The notes under the pieces: generated by a model
What the model was told of the DNA's origin: nothing
Seen by the model: only the letters and a program-made list of their open reading frames with translations
The model's database searches: none
Shown here: one piece after another, positions 54,144 to 62,918 of the stretch
How the letters are laid out: every line of letters starts with the position of its first letter
Numbering within the stretch: position 1 is the stretch's first letter
Made by a program: the position numbers and the translations under genes
Assembly (NCBI GenBank): GCA_020849325.1
Contig: JADLGL010000024.1
Location: forward strand, 1-64,000
From: Bauldia sp.
GTDB taxonomy: Bacteria > Pseudomonadota > Alphaproteobacteria > Rhizobiales > Kaistiaceae
Length of the DNA: 64,000 nt
Direction: 5' to 3'

Positions 54144-54371
54144 CTATTGGTATCCAGTTCCGCCGCACGTTGAGCAACTGAAGCTGCCCGAGCCGTAGCA
54201 TACGCCACAAGGGACAGTGTCCCCCTGCTGACCTGGCGCAGCGGGTACCCGACCTCGACCTCCGCAATTGGTGCAGGTTATCCGGCCTGTTCCGGAGCAC
54301 TTCCAACATCTAGTGGGCATTGTGGCATATATTCCTGTCTTGCCATCTCTGCATCGGGACATCGACGCCAC
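54144..54371 (-). CDS. Mini-protein of four DnaJ-type zinc-finger repeats
   Basis: 75 residues from GTG 54371, or 58 from ATG 54320. Almost the whole protein is four CxxCxGxG units: CWKCSGTG, CTNCGGRG, CGVCYGSG and CSTCGGTG. These are arranged as in the cysteine-rich domain of DnaJ, but with no J domain. It should bind two zinc ions. Small stand-alone versions exist (for example anti-TRAP), acting by protein contact. The ribosome-binding site is weak, and it lies in an otherwise empty stretch beside the arsenic operon. It may be a fragment of a larger gene. Confidence 0.55.
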   Translation of the reverse strand: MASMSRCRDGKTGIYATMPTRCWKCSGTGRITCTNCGGRGRVPAAPGQQGDTVPCGVCYGSGSFSCSTCGGTGYQ

Positions 54372-54754
54372 CTAGTCTGACCGACGGCGCGGTGTCTTTC
54401 GTCATCGGATCGGAGACATTCTCGAACGTTGCCCGCTGCGTTGTCCGCCGCGCCGAGGAAGCCGAAGCGCAAAAGGCGCGGCGCTTCTACTCCGCGAAAC
54501 ACCTGGCCGGAGAGGTGGTCTGGCCGGCTGTGGCGACGCGATGCCCCTCGAAACACCCAGTGCAGCCTAGGAAGTGGCGGAGAAGGTGTCCGACATAAGG
54601 CGCCAAGAATGGCGTTGTTATGCGCTGTTTCGGGCAATCGGCCGGCTGAGCGATACCAACATTCATACCAACGCGGAACGGCCCCGGGATTGTTCCGCCA
54701 CACCCGTTGCAGGTGACACTAGCCAAAAGGATCGCGGTCGTCTAAAGCGTCGAA
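54372..54754. other. Gene-poor stretch at the left edge of the arsenic island
   Basis: 383 bases with no convincing gene. A TTG-initiated minus-strand frame (54487-54726) begins with a CNGCGG cysteine pair, but the rest has no domain. The stretch includes a short repeat of the tRNA-Ser 3' end (54571-54588). Confidence 0.4.
54571..54588 (+). repeat. Possible attachment-site remnant (imperfect copy of tRNA-Ser 3' end)
   Basis: Eighteen bases match 56757-56774 at 16 positions, in the same orientation, differing by two A/G changes. The second copy covers the 3' end of tRNA-Ser. Together they would bracket the arsenic operon and the terminase remnant. A match this short could be chance. Confidence 0.3.
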
Positions 54755-55126
54755 ATGTCTCGACACATCGACGAATCTGCTGCCATCGTCGCCTTCGGTG
54801 CCCTCGCCCAGGAAACCCGCCTTCGGGTCTTTCGGGTGCTGATCGCGGCCCACCCGGAAGGCATCCCGGCCGGGCAGGTGGCTGCCTCGGTCGGCGTCCC
54901 TCACAACACCATGTCCACCCACCTTGCGACGCTGACGCGCGCGGGACTCACGCGCTCCCAGAAGCGGGGACGGACGATCTTCTACCAAGCGGACCTTGAA
55001 GGCTTCCGCGCCCTTGTCGGCTTCCTGACAAGCGACTGCTGCGGTGGGCGGCCGGATATCTGCGCCCCCATCCTAATGCCCGTTCTGTCCGCCTGCGATT
55101 GCACGCCCGAGGAGGTTTCGCCGTGA
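54755..55126 (+). CDS. arsR: ArsR-family arsenic-responsive repressor
   Basis: 123 residues. A winged helix has ALAQETRLRVFRVLI, VPHNTMSTHLATLTRAGL and SQKRGRTIFYQAD. The C-terminal region is cysteine-rich (TSDCCGGRPDIC; SACDC), the likely As(III)-binding set. The N-terminal helix lacks the ELCVC motif of the enteric ArsR, so the metal site is the alternative C-terminal type. It is coupled to arsC by GTGA overlap and likely represses this operon from its own promoter. Confidence 0.9.
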   Translation: MSRHIDESAAIVAFGALAQETRLRVFRVLIAAHPEGIPAGQVAASVGVPHNTMSTHLATLTRAGLTRSQKRGRTIFYQADLEGFRALVGFLTSDCCGGRPDICAPILMPVLSACDCTPEEVSP

Positions 55127-55647
55127 GCGACCGTGCCTATAGCGTCCTGTTCCTCTGCACCGGCAACACTGCCCGGTCGATCATGGCCGAAGGCATCCTT
55201 CGGCAGGAAGGCGAAGGGCGTTTCAACGCCTACTCCGCCGGCAGCCACCCGAAGGGCGTGGTCAACCCGTTCGCCCTGAAGACGCTCGACAGCTTCGGCT
55301 ACCCGACCGATGGATTCCGGTCGAAGTCCTGGGATGAATACGCTGAGCCCGGCGCCCCGGTCATGGATTTCGTTTTCACGGTTTGCGACACGGCAGCCGG
55401 CGAGGCGTGCCCGATTTGGCCGGGCAAGCCGATGACCGCCCATTGGGGCGTCGAAGACCCTGCCGCCGTTGTCGGGACGGACGTTCAGAAGGAAGCCGCG
55501 TTCGTGACGGCGTTCCGCTACCTCCGCAACCGGATCCAGGTGTTCACGGCCCTTCCGCTCGGCAGTCTCGACAAGATGACGACCCGCGCGAAGCTCGCCG
55601 AAATCGGGGCGATGGAAGGATCAACTGGCCGGGCCAAGGCCGGCTAG
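55123..55647 (+). CDS. arsC: Arsenate reductase, low-molecular-weight phosphatase type
   Basis: 174 residues from GTG 55123, with GAGGAGGT 6 bases upstream. The P-loop LCTGNTARS has nucleophile C12 and Arg18. The resolving cysteines are C88 and C96 in FTVCDTAAGEACP. WGVEDPAAV carries the general-acid Asp. It reduces arsenate to arsenite. The cysteine pair suggests thioredoxin coupling, though some rhizobial members use glutathione. It is translated with arsR and shares its last base with the aqpS start. Confidence 0.93.
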   Translation: MSDRAYSVLFLCTGNTARSIMAEGILRQEGEGRFNAYSAGSHPKGVVNPFALKTLDSFGYPTDGFRSKSWDEYAEPGAPVMDFVFTVCDTAAGEACPIWPGKPMTAHWGVEDPAAVVGTDVQKEAAFVTAFRYLRNRIQVFTALPLGSLDKMTTRAKLAEIGAMEGSTGRAKAG

Positions 55648-56405
55648 TGTCCGGCTTCGATCTTCCGCGACGACTGGCGGCCGAAGCCCTTGGAAGTTGC
55701 TTCCTCGTGGCAACGGTCGTCGGCTCGGGAATCATGGCGACGCGGTTGAGCGATGACGTTGCCGTTGCGCTCCTCTGCAACGCCATCGCGACGGGCGCCA
55801 TGCTGGCCGTGCTGATCGCGATCCTCGCTCCATTCTCGGGAGCCCACTTCAATCCCGCGGTGACGCTGGTCGCGGCAGGGCGCCGCGAGGCAGGGCCGCG
55901 CGAGGCGGCCTTCTACATCGTCGCCCAGGTGGGGGGAGCGGTAGCCGGCACCGTTACCGCTCACTTCATGTTCGGGCTCCCTCCCGTTGCCTTTTCGGCG
56001 ATCCAACGGCACGGCGCCGGGCAGTGGTTTGCGGAGGGGATTGCCACCTTTGGCCTCGTCTCCGTCATCCTGCTAGGCCGTCGATCAACTCGCAGGGCGT
56101 TGCCGTGGCTGGTCGGCCTCTACATCGCTGCCGCCTACTGGTTCACGGCCTCCACGTCCTTCGCAAATCCGGCCGTCACCGTGGCGAGGATGCTGACGGA
56201 CACCTTCGCCGGAATCCGCCCCGTCGATGTCCCGGCTTTCGTTGCCGCGCAGCTTGCCGGCGCGGCTTGCGCGGCAGGTTTGGCAGCATGGCTGTTCCGG
56301 TCGCCAGCTATCGGTCGAGCCACGCCGACCGGATCACGGCTGGCAGCCCAGGCGGAGCCGGTTGCACCGCGAGTTCGGCTTCACGGCGGTTCAAATCGAG
56401 CGTGA
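55647..56405 (+). CDS. aqpS: Aquaglyceroporin-type arsenite channel (AqpS)
   Basis: 252 residues from GTG 55647 (overlap TAGTG with arsC). Six membrane helices and two half-helices with NPA boxes: AHFNPAVTL and FANPAVTVAR. In Sinorhizobium meliloti AqpS lets internally formed arsenite leave the cell down its gradient in place of ArsB. The last ~30 residues (GRATPTGSRL onwards) look foreign. They lie antisense to a phage terminase remnant, so the native end was probably lost and replaced by read-through. Confidence 0.9.
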   Translation: MSGFDLPRRLAAEALGSCFLVATVVGSGIMATRLSDDVAVALLCNAIATGAMLAVLIAILAPFSGAHFNPAVTLVAAGRREAGPREAAFYIVAQVGGAVAGTVTAHFMFGLPPVAFSAIQRHGAGQWFAEGIATFGLVSVILLGRRSTRRALPWLVGLYIAAAYWFTASTSFANPAVTVARMLTDTFAGIRPVDVPAFVAAQLAGAACAAGLAAWLFRSPAIGRATPTGSRLAAQAEPVAPRVRLHGGSNRA

Positions 56406-56757
56406 GCAACCCCCTCGCCGCCCAGGCGTACACGGTCGCGTCGAGACATTCGGCTCGACGACCGGGACTTCGTTCCCAACGCCGCACGGGCGCCCCGCGG
56501 ATGTAGCGGACGATCAGCCTTTCGGAGGCCAGTTCCTCATAGAAGCGCGGCTCCAGGCGGTCGCTGAAGCGGATCGACCGGCCGCGGCTGAGCCGGGACG
56601 CAAGGTGTCCTTTCACCCCGTCCACGCCCACGATGAAAAGGCGGCTCCCCTTCGTCTCGCTGGCCTTGATCGCTGGCCGGTTGCCGGCGACGCCCTTCAC
56701 GGCGACGACGCGGCGGCCAAAGCGCGGCCGGGTGTAGGCAATCACTCTGTCCGACGG
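56308..56757 (-). pseudogene. Phage terminase large subunit, C-terminal remnant
   Basis: About 150 codons reading leftward from the tRNA-Ser 3' end match the C-terminal nuclease part of GpA-type terminases: AYTRPRFGRRVVAVKG, RLFIVGVDGVKGHLASRL, IRFSDRLEPRFYEEL, SERLIVRYIRGAPVRRWER and AECLDATVYAWAARGLL. The ATPase half is missing and there is no start of its own. It is what remains of a prophage and marks the insertion point of the arsenic island. Its far end overlaps the aqpS tail on the other strand. Confidence 0.8.
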
Positions 56758-56760
56758 AAA

Positions 56761-56850
<90 letters not shown>

Positions 56851-56969
56851 GATCCGGACGCCGTGGTCTCAAGGCGCGGACTTATACAGGCGCGGCGCGG
56901 GGTGACAAGACGGATCGCGCGGCCAAAACCGCGCGGCGGCGGGATTGGTGCCGGCGGGAGGCGAACGGG

Positions 56970-57665
56970 TCAGGCGCGGGGGGCTTCCGCGGCGGGCTTG
57001 ATGGTCTCGCGGAGGATCAGCGGCACCTGGCTGAAGGTGAAGAGGAGGGTGAGCGGCATGACGCCGAACACCTTGAAGCTCACCCAGGTGTCGGTATCGA
57101 AGGAGCGCCAGACGACCTCGTTGAGGACGGCGAGGAACACGAAGAACAGCCCCCAGCGCAGCGTCAGCCTGCGCCAGCCTTCGTCGGTGAGCTGGAAGAC
57201 CGAATCGAAGACGTAGCCGATCAGCGACTTGCCGAAGGCGAGGCCGCCGAGGAGGACGGCGGCGAAGAGGCCGTTGATGATGGTCGGCTTCATCTTGATG
57301 AAGGTGGCGTCCTGGAGCCAGAGCGTCAGGCCGCCGAAGATGACCACCACCACGCAGCTGACGAGCGGCATCACCGGCACCCGCCGGATCAGCGCGAGCG
57401 AGACGCCGAGCGCGAGGAGCGTGGCGACGATGAAGGCCGCCGTCGCGACGAACAGGCCGGCGTTCTCGGGGTCGGAGCCCGCGATCGAGCCGAGCGCGGG
57501 GAATTTCTCCACCAGCCAGGCGCCGCGGGCGTTGGCGAAGAAGAAGACGATCAGCGGCCCGAGCTCAAGCACGAGCTTGAGGAGCGGGTTCACCTGCTTC
57601 GCGCCGGGCGCTTCCGGCTGATTTGGCGCCGCCTCGAACTGAACCATGATGTCAGTGTCCTTCAC
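56970..57665 (-). CDS. yciB: Inner-membrane spanning protein YciB (septation protein A / IspZ)
   Basis: 231 residues with five to six membrane helices. Signature segments: [65 protein letters not shown], and [19 protein letters not shown]. The family affects cell division and envelope integrity. It lies 3 bases after ftsY, the usual partner in Hyphomicrobiales. ATG 57647 is an alternative start. Confidence 0.93.
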   Translation of the reverse strand: MKDTDIMVQFEAAPNQPEAPGAKQVNPLLKLVLELGPLIVFFFANARGAWLVEKFPALGSIAGSDPENAGLFVATAAFIVATLLALGVSLALIRRVPVMPLVSCVVVVIFGGLTLWLQDATFIKMKPTIINGLFAAVLLGGLAFGKSLIGYVFDSVFQLTDEGWRRLTLRWGLFFVFLAVLNEVVWRSFDTDTWVSFKVFGVMPLTLLFTFSQVPLILRETIKPAAEAPRA

Positions 57666-57668
57666 ACG

Positions 57669-58796
57669 TCAAAGGCCGGCAATGGCGCGGGCGAAATCGC
57701 GCGCGGCGAAGGGTTCGAGATCGTCGACGCCCTCGCCGACGCCGATGAAATGCACCGGAAGCCCGAAACGCGACGACAATGCGACGAGAATGCCGCCGCG
57801 CGCGGTGCCGTCGAGCTTCGTCATCACGAGGCCGGTAACGCCGGCCGTCTTCTGGAAGATCTCGACCTGCGAGAGGGCGTTCTGGCCGGTCGTGGCGTCG
57901 AGGGTGAGGATGACGTGGTGCGGCGCGGCGGGATCCTGCTTCCGGATGACGCGGATGACCTTTTCGAGCTCCGCCATCAGTTCGGCGCGGTTCTGCAGCC
58001 GCCCGGCGGTATCGATGATGAGGACGTCGGAGCCGTCCGCCTTCGCCTCGCGGAGCGCCTCGAAGGCAAGGCTCGCCGCATCCGAGCCGGCCTCGCGCGC
58101 AATCACCTTCGAGCCGGTGCGCCCGCCCCAGATCTTCAGCTGGTCGATGGCGGCGGCGCGGAACGTGTCGCCGGCGGCGAGCGTCACCGCGAGGCCTTCC
58201 GCGCGGTATTTGGCCGACAGCTTGCCGATGGTCGTCGTCTTGCCCGTGCCGTTGACGCCGACGACGAGGATCACCTCGGGGCCGCGGCGGCCAATGACGA
58301 GAGGCCGCGCCACGGGCGTCAGCACCTTCTCGACTTCGGCGGCGAGGATCGCCTTCACGTCCTCGTCGGACAGCTCCTTGCCGAAACGCTCCTTCGCGAG
58401 GGTCCTGGTGATCGACGCCGCCACGTCGATGCCGAGGTCGGCCCGGATCAGTGCCTCCTCGAACTCCTCGAGCGTCGCGCCGTCGAGCTTCCGTTTCGTG
58501 AAGATCGAGGCGATCGAGCCCGAGAGGGCGGACGACGACCGGGTGAGGCCGCGCCGGAGCCGGCCGAGCCAGCCGACGCGCTCGTGTTCCACCGGGGCGT
58601 CCGGGGCGGGCGCGCCGGGCAGGTCGTCGAGCGGATGGGGGGGCAGCCCGGCGTCGCCGGTGTCGCGCGCGAAGAGGGCCGGCATCTCGGCTTCGAGCGG
58701 CAGGTCGGGAGGCGGGGGCGGCGGCTCCACGGCGTCCGGGGCCGCCGCGCCGCCTCCGAACATGCGGCGGAACAGGCCGCGCTTCTCCTCGGCCAT
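57669..58796 (-). CDS. ftsY: Signal recognition particle receptor FtsY
   Basis: 375 residues. A short acidic/proline N-terminal A region is followed by the N domain (LEEFEEALIRADLGIDVAASI). The GTPase G domain has GVNGTGKTTTIGKLSA (G1), AAGDTFRAAAIDQL (G2), IIDTAGRLQNR (G3), TKLDGTARGG (G4) and FIGVGEGVDDLEPF (G5). It docks ribosome-SRP complexes at the membrane. It is followed by yciB as in related genomes. Confidence 0.96.
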   Translation of the reverse strand: MAEEKRGLFRRMFGGGAAAPDAVEPPPPPPDLPLEAEMPALFARDTGDAGLPPHPLDDLPGAPAPDAPVEHERVGWLGRLRRGLTRSSSALSGSIASIFTKRKLDGATLEEFEEALIRADLGIDVAASITRTLAKERFGKELSDEDVKAILAAEVEKVLTPVARPLVIGRRGPEVILVVGVNGTGKTTTIGKLSAKYRAEGLAVTLAAGDTFRAAAIDQLKIWGGRTGSKVIAREAGSDAASLAFEALREAKADGSDVLIIDTAGRLQNRAELMAELEKVIRVIRKQDPAAPHHVILTLDATTGQNALSQVEIFQKTAGVTGLVMTKLDGTARGGILVALSSRFGLPVHFIGVGEGVDDLEPFAARDFARAIAGL

Positions 58797-59044
58797 CAGG
58801 CGGCCTCGCGCCGGCTGGCGCCGGCCATCGGCACCCGCATCGCCGGGGATGCGGTCACGTTCGCGCGACGGCCGAAAGCAGGGATCCTGGTCATGTCTGA
58901 ACCGGTTGCGGGACAGGGCCCTACATAGTCCCGCGGCGACGCTTTTCCAAACCGGGCGGCAGGCGTATCGATTGAGCCCTCGCGGGGCGCCGCACCCGAC
59001 GCTCCGCGATCAAAGCCCCGATCAGGACCGCAGGGGGTCGCCGG

Positions 59045-59710
59045 ATGCCCCGAAGACCCGGACTCCGAACTTTCGTCCTCGCCCTCGCGCTGGCGACGGT
59101 CGCTGTTGCGCCGGAGGCGGTGCCGCGGGTGGCTGAATCTCCGGCTTCAGCGCCCGCAGTCGCCGCGGAAACCGATGCGCCGGCGCCAGAAATCGGGCGG
59201 AACAGCTTCTCGTTGATGGTGGGCCTCTACACGACGAGCTTCTGGGCGCGCTCGTTCAGCGTCAACGAGGTGGGCTACGAGCCAAACTTCGTCATCGCGC
59301 TCATCTCCGGCCGCGATTTGATCACGACGCCCGTCGGTCTCCGCGTCGGGCACGAGAGCGGCATAGCGCTCCGGTTCGGGAAGGACTTCTCGATCGAGAT
59401 GTGGCGGGCGGTGACCGTCTCGTTCGGCGCCCGGCTGATCGGGCGGATCATGGTGACGCCGCAGCTGGCGCTCGGCCTCAGCTCCGTCAGCAACCTCATC
59501 GGCGTCGAGGTCGCGCGCGAGGCGGCGGTGGAGAACGGTGACATGAGCCGGCTCGTCTACAACGGCTCGCAGCTCGCCTGGCTGTTCGAGAACATCCCCT
59601 TCATCGAGTTCTTCTACCGGCTGCACCACCGCTCCGGCGCGCTCGGTTTCTGGGGCAACGTGCCGGACGGGCACAACGCCAATTCGATCGGGTTCCAGAT
59701 CCGGTATTGA
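59045..59710 (+). CDS. Exported protein of unknown function, possible outer-membrane barrel
   Basis: 221 residues with a signal peptide (LRTFVLALALATVAVAPEAVP). Then come alternating beta-type segments (NSFSLMVGLYTTSFWARSF; IALRFGKDFSIEMWRAVTVSF; QLALGLSSVSNLIGVEVAR). It ends NANSIGFQIRY, with an aromatic last residue that fits an outer-membrane barrel. YRLHHRSGALGFWG recalls lipid A deacylase PagL (His-Arg-Ser region HHRSG), so a PagL-like lipid A 3-O-deacylase is a reasonable suggestion. It stands alone between ftsY and a convergent gene. Confidence 0.7.
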   Translation: MPRRPGLRTFVLALALATVAVAPEAVPRVAESPASAPAVAAETDAPAPEIGRNSFSLMVGLYTTSFWARSFSVNEVGYEPNFVIALISGRDLITTPVGLRVGHESGIALRFGKDFSIEMWRAVTVSFGARLIGRIMVTPQLALGLSSVSNLIGVEVAREAAVENGDMSRLVYNGSQLAWLFENIPFIEFFYRLHHRSGALGFWGNVPDGHNANSIGFQIRY

Positions 59711-59895
59711 GACCGGCGACCCGATGGGCGCTCGAACCGGCGCTTTGTCGGTTCGGGAGGGGCGCCAGGTGCCGGCCTTGATGCCGTTACCCCCTCCGAA
59801 GGCGGCGGCGCTTCGCTTGCCGCGTTCCGCCTCCCCGCAAGGCGGAGGCTCAAAAATGCTTGAATACGCCGGGACTTCTCTTCCGGCCTGGACGA

Positions 59896-60948
59896 CTACC
59901 GGAGCGGAGAGGCGAGGACGAGGTCGGCCGTCACCGGGAGGTGGTCGGAGCCGAGCGCCGGTCCGAGGCGGACGGGCGTCCAGTGGACGTCGGACGAGAC
60001 GAGAATGTGATCGACGGGCGCGCCGAAGGAGAGCGGCAGGCCTTCGCGGTCGACGAGCCGCGTCGCCGACGGCAGGAGCCGGCCCGAGGTGTCGGTGAGA
60101 TTGCCGGTGTCGAGGAGGCGGCGAAGGTGCGGCGACCACGACGGCGTGTTGAAGTCGCCGGCCACGATCACCGGCATCATCAGCGCGTCGCGCCGGGCGG
60201 CGACGCCGACATCCGCAAGAATGCGGTTCCTGGCCTCCCAGTCCGCCGCGCCAAAGCGCGGCGTCGGCGCGTGGACGGCATAGAAGGCGACCCGCATGTC
60301 GTCGACGTCGAGCACCGCGCGCATCACCCGGTATGCCGTCCGGCCGACGCGCTCGGTCGCAGCGAAGGTGAGCTCCATGATCGGGTGGCGGCTGAGAATC
60401 TCGATGTCGGATTCCTCGACGGCCGTGCCGGCCGAGGAGTAGGGGTAGACGTCGCGAAGCGAGGCGACGACGGCCTCCTTGAACGGGCCGAACGTCTCCT
60501 GCAAGGCCACGACGTCGGGCAGCTCCGCGCGCAGGAACGTGCCGATCGTCTCGGGATGGGCGTTGCCCACCAGCGTGTTGAAGGTCGTGACACGAAACGG
60601 CCGGCCGGCGGGCTCCCCGGCCGGCGGTGTGCGCCAGGCCGAGCCGACGAGGCCGGCGCAGACGATGAGGAGGACAGCGGCCGTCGCCGCGGGCAGGCGC
60701 CAGCCGAGAACCAGCATCGCCGCGAAGAGGGCGTAGGCGCCGAAGGCGAGCCAGGGCAGGAAGAAGACGAGGAGATCGCCCGGCCAGAACCACTCGGCGG
60801 CGATGAGCGCCACCGCCGGCGCGAGGCCGAGGACGGCGAGGAGGGCTTTGAGGATCGGCACGCCGAGGGTCCACCGGTGGGCAGCACGGCCCCGCGCGAG
60901 CCTAACGCGGAAAGAACGGGGGCGTGACGGCGCGCGGCCGTCTTTCAC
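59896..60948 (-). CDS. Membrane-anchored endonuclease/exonuclease/phosphatase-family protein
   Basis: About 350 residues from GTG 60948; the frame is open farther upstream, so the start is uncertain. Three N-terminal membrane helices (ILKALLAVLGLAPAVALIA; LLVFFLPWLAFGAYALF; AATAAVLLIVCAGLVG) are followed by an EEP domain: TTFNTLVGNA, VVALQETFGPF, FYAVHAPTP, VIVAGDFNTPSWSP and LGSDHLPVTADL. The set Asn, Glu, Asp-Asn and Asp-His is complete. Related proteins are metal-dependent phosphodiesterases facing the periplasm. Substrate is unknown. Confidence 0.82.
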   Translation of the reverse strand: MKDGRAPSRPRSFRVRLARGRAAHRWTLGVPILKALLAVLGLAPAVALIAAEWFWPGDLLVFFLPWLAFGAYALFAAMLVLGWRLPAATAAVLLIVCAGLVGSAWRTPPAGEPAGRPFRVTTFNTLVGNAHPETIGTFLRAELPDVVALQETFGPFKEAVVASLRDVYPYSSAGTAVEESDIEILSRHPIMELTFAATERVGRTAYRVMRAVLDVDDMRVAFYAVHAPTPRFGAADWEARNRILADVGVAARRDALMMPVIVAGDFNTPSWSPHLRRLLDTGNLTDTSGRLLPSATRLVDREGLPLSFGAPVDHILVSSDVHWTPVRLGPALGSDHLPVTADLVLASPLR

Positions 60949-61096
60949 CACAATACTGCGCCCCGGCCGCAGGTCCGCCGCGCCATCGTCGGCGGTCTGC
61001 CGCCAGCGGTCGTTTCTGTGAACATGCCCGACCGGGTGGTCTTGACCGGGAACGAATCCGGTTAAGGTCGGGCGACGGTCGAGAGGGGCCGTTGGC

Positions 61097-61915
61097 GTGC
61101 CGGGAGGGGCCGGTATCGATTTGCGTAAGACGTTGTTTGGTCTCGCCTGCCTGGCGCTGGTCGCCGGATGTACCACGATCGTGCCGGCGGAGGGGCCCGA
61201 GGCACGCCATGGCGATGAGGCTGCCGCGCCCGCGGCGAGGCCCGGCTACGCGGCGGACGGCACGCTGCAGCCGTGGGTCGAAACCTCCCATGGCGAAATC
61301 CGCCGGGTCAGCGGCGCGGAAGGCTGCGTGGCCCTCACCTTCGACGACGGGCCGCACCCGACGCTGACGCCGCGGCTCCTCAATCTCCTTGCCGAAGAGA
61401 ACGTCCACGCAACGTTCTTCCTCGTCGGGCAGCGGGCGCAGGAATGGCCGGACGTCGTCCGCGCGATCAGCGCCGGCGGCCACGAGATCGGCAACCATTC
61501 GTGGAACCACGCGAACCTGACGCAGCTCGAGAACAGCGCGATCACGCGGCAGCTCGCCATGACGGACGCGGCGATCTTCGCGATCATCGGCCGGGAGCCC
61601 GACATCGTGCGCCTCCCCTATGACGCGGGCAGCCCGCGCGTCCTCAGCCTCATCGACCGGCCGGTGATCTTCTGGGACATCGACACGCTCGACTGGAAGG
61701 CGGGGTCCGTCGGCGAGATCGTCGATTCCGCGGTCCGCCGGGCCTGGTCCGGGTCGATCGTGCTGATGCACGACATCCACGCCAACACCGTGAGCGCCGT
61801 GCGCGGCGTCATCGACGGTCTCCGCGCCCGCGGCTTCGAGTTCGTCACCGTGTCGGAGCTCCTCTCCGGACGGCCCTGCCGCGTAAGCACGGTGGTGGCG
61901 GCGGCGGGCCCGTAG
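61097..61915 (+). CDS. Polysaccharide deacetylase (NodB domain) lipoprotein
   Basis: 272 residues from GTG 61097 (TTG 61121 also possible). A lipobox LVAGC predicts a lipid-anchored protein. The NodB domain has LTFDDGPHPTLTP (catalytic Asp and metal Asp), HSWNHANL (metal His pair), RLPYDAGSP where the usual Arg-Pro-Pro-Tyr is altered, IFWDIDTLDWK, and IVLMHDIH (His). It removes acetyl groups from a surface polysaccharide or peptidoglycan. It is convergent with the cyclase gene; the dispersed repeat lies between them. Confidence 0.88.
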   Translation: MPGGAGIDLRKTLFGLACLALVAGCTTIVPAEGPEARHGDEAAAPAARPGYAADGTLQPWVETSHGEIRRVSGAEGCVALTFDDGPHPTLTPRLLNLLAEENVHATFFLVGQRAQEWPDVVRAISAGGHEIGNHSWNHANLTQLENSAITRQLAMTDAAIFAIIGREPDIVRLPYDAGSPRVLSLIDRPVIFWDIDTLDWKAGSVGEIVDSAVRRAWSGSIVLMHDIHANTVSAVRGVIDGLRARGFEFVTVSELLSGRPCRVSTVVAAAGP

Positions 61916-61926
61916 CTTCGGCGCCT

Positions 61927-62028
61927 GGAGTTTGATCCGTCGAAGCCGGATCACGCTCGTCGCTCTATCCCTTGATGGAGCATGATCTTTTTCGAAGAAC
62001 CGGCAACCGCTTCTTCGGATCATGCTCT
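61927..62028 (-). repeat. Dispersed intergenic palindromic repeat, copy 2
   Basis: 102 bases, reverse complement of the element at 17766, nearly identical except for a few substitutions (for example gcggttgccgg for gtggccgccgg, and a changed outer end). As in copy 1, its first bases overlap the TAG stop of the upstream gene, here the cyclase on the minus strand. Confidence 0.85.
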
Positions 62029-62656
62029 AGCCGCGGAGAAGGCCGGGCGCAGTTTTCGGGCCGAGGACGCGCCAGGCGTTCACCGGCGCCGCCTTGCCCT
62101 CGAGTTCGATCGGGCCGACCGGCTCGGCGTCGAACAGCGGCGCGACGAGGCGCCAGGTGTCCTCCGAGGCCTGGATCGTGCCCGGTTCCGCCGTCTGCTC
62201 CATCCGCGCGGCGACGGCCACCATGTCGGCCGGCGCAGTCGTGTCGGCGCCCGAGTTGGCCTGGGTCGCGACCGCCGGGCCGGTGTGGATGCCGATCCTC
62301 ATGCGGAGGCCGACACCGAAGCGTGAGCGGAGCTCGGCGTCGTAGGTCCGCATTGCCGACATCATGGCGATCGCGGCGAGGACGGCGCGCTCAGCGTCAT
62401 CCCAGCGCGCCGCCAGCAGGCCGAACACGACCGTGATCGCGTCGCCCGGAAGCTTCGAGACCGTGCCACCATAGCGGAGCGCGGCGGCGGAGAGGTGGCC
62501 GACCGCGCCCTGGACGACGTCCGCCCAGTCATCGGCGCCGAGTTGCTCGGCGAGTGAGGTCGAGCCGACGACGTCGCCGAAGAGGACCGTGACCGTGCGG
62601 AGTTCGCGCCGCGGCGACACGTTGCCCGGCGGCGCTCCGTTGTCCGTTACCGCCAT
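62027..62656 (-). CDS. Stand-alone class III adenylate/guanylate cyclase
   Basis: 209 residues from ATG 62656. The protein is a single cyclase domain: VTVLFGDVVGSTSLAEQLG and SKLPGDAITVVFGLLAA with both metal aspartates, MRIGIHTGPAV, and APADMVAVAARMEQTA where Asp takes the place often used for adenine contact. It ends NAWRVLGPKT. It is soluble with no sensor domain. It may supply cAMP to CRP-type regulators. The small membrane-protein gene upstream starts on the same strand. Confidence 0.88.
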   Translation of the reverse strand: MAVTDNGAPPGNVSPRRELRTVTVLFGDVVGSTSLAEQLGADDWADVVQGAVGHLSAAALRYGGTVSKLPGDAITVVFGLLAARWDDAERAVLAAIAMMSAMRTYDAELRSRFGVGLRMRIGIHTGPAVATQANSGADTTAPADMVAVAARMEQTAEPGTIQASEDTWRLVAPLFDAEPVGPIELEGKAAPVNAWRVLGPKTAPGLLRG

Positions 62657-62750
62657 CTGTACGCTCCGGCCGCGATGCCCCCGCCGCACACCCCGATCGA
62701 GGCGTCCCGCTCGCGTTGGCAGAGGGCTCCGCCGCGATCCGCGCCCGGAG

Positions 62751-62918
62751 TCATCGACCCCGGATGAAACCGACGTAGATCGACAGGAAGACGACGACGA
62801 TCCCGATGTTCGTCGCGAGCCGAAGCCCGAACCTGTCGCGGAGGAACAATGCATCGACGGCGAGGATGGTGACGATCATCGCCCCGATCAGCAGTTCGGT
62901 CTGCGTCTGCCTCGTCAT
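62751..62918 (-). CDS. Small two-helix membrane protein
   Basis: 55 residues from ATG 62918, with GAGGA about 8 bases upstream. Two hydrophobic segments (LLIGAMIVTILAVDALFL and NIGIVVVFLSIYVGFI) are split by a charged turn (RDRFGLRLA). It looks like a small inner-membrane hairpin protein. No family is recognised. It lies 94 bases before the cyclase gene on the same strand. Confidence 0.6.
   Translation of the reverse strand: MTRQTQTELLIGAMIVTILAVDALFLRDRFGLRLATNIGIVVVFLSIYVGFIRGR

Noticed and set aside
53962..54198. Short plus-strand frame after the Rrf2 gene
   Set aside because: No domain, overlaps the zinc-knuckle mini-gene, and its start overlaps the Rrf2 stop only by chance.
54487..54726. 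Minus-strand frame starting with a CNGCGG cysteine pair
   Set aside because: Starts only at TTG, has no second zinc pair in a normal place and no domain; kept as part of a gene-poor stretch.
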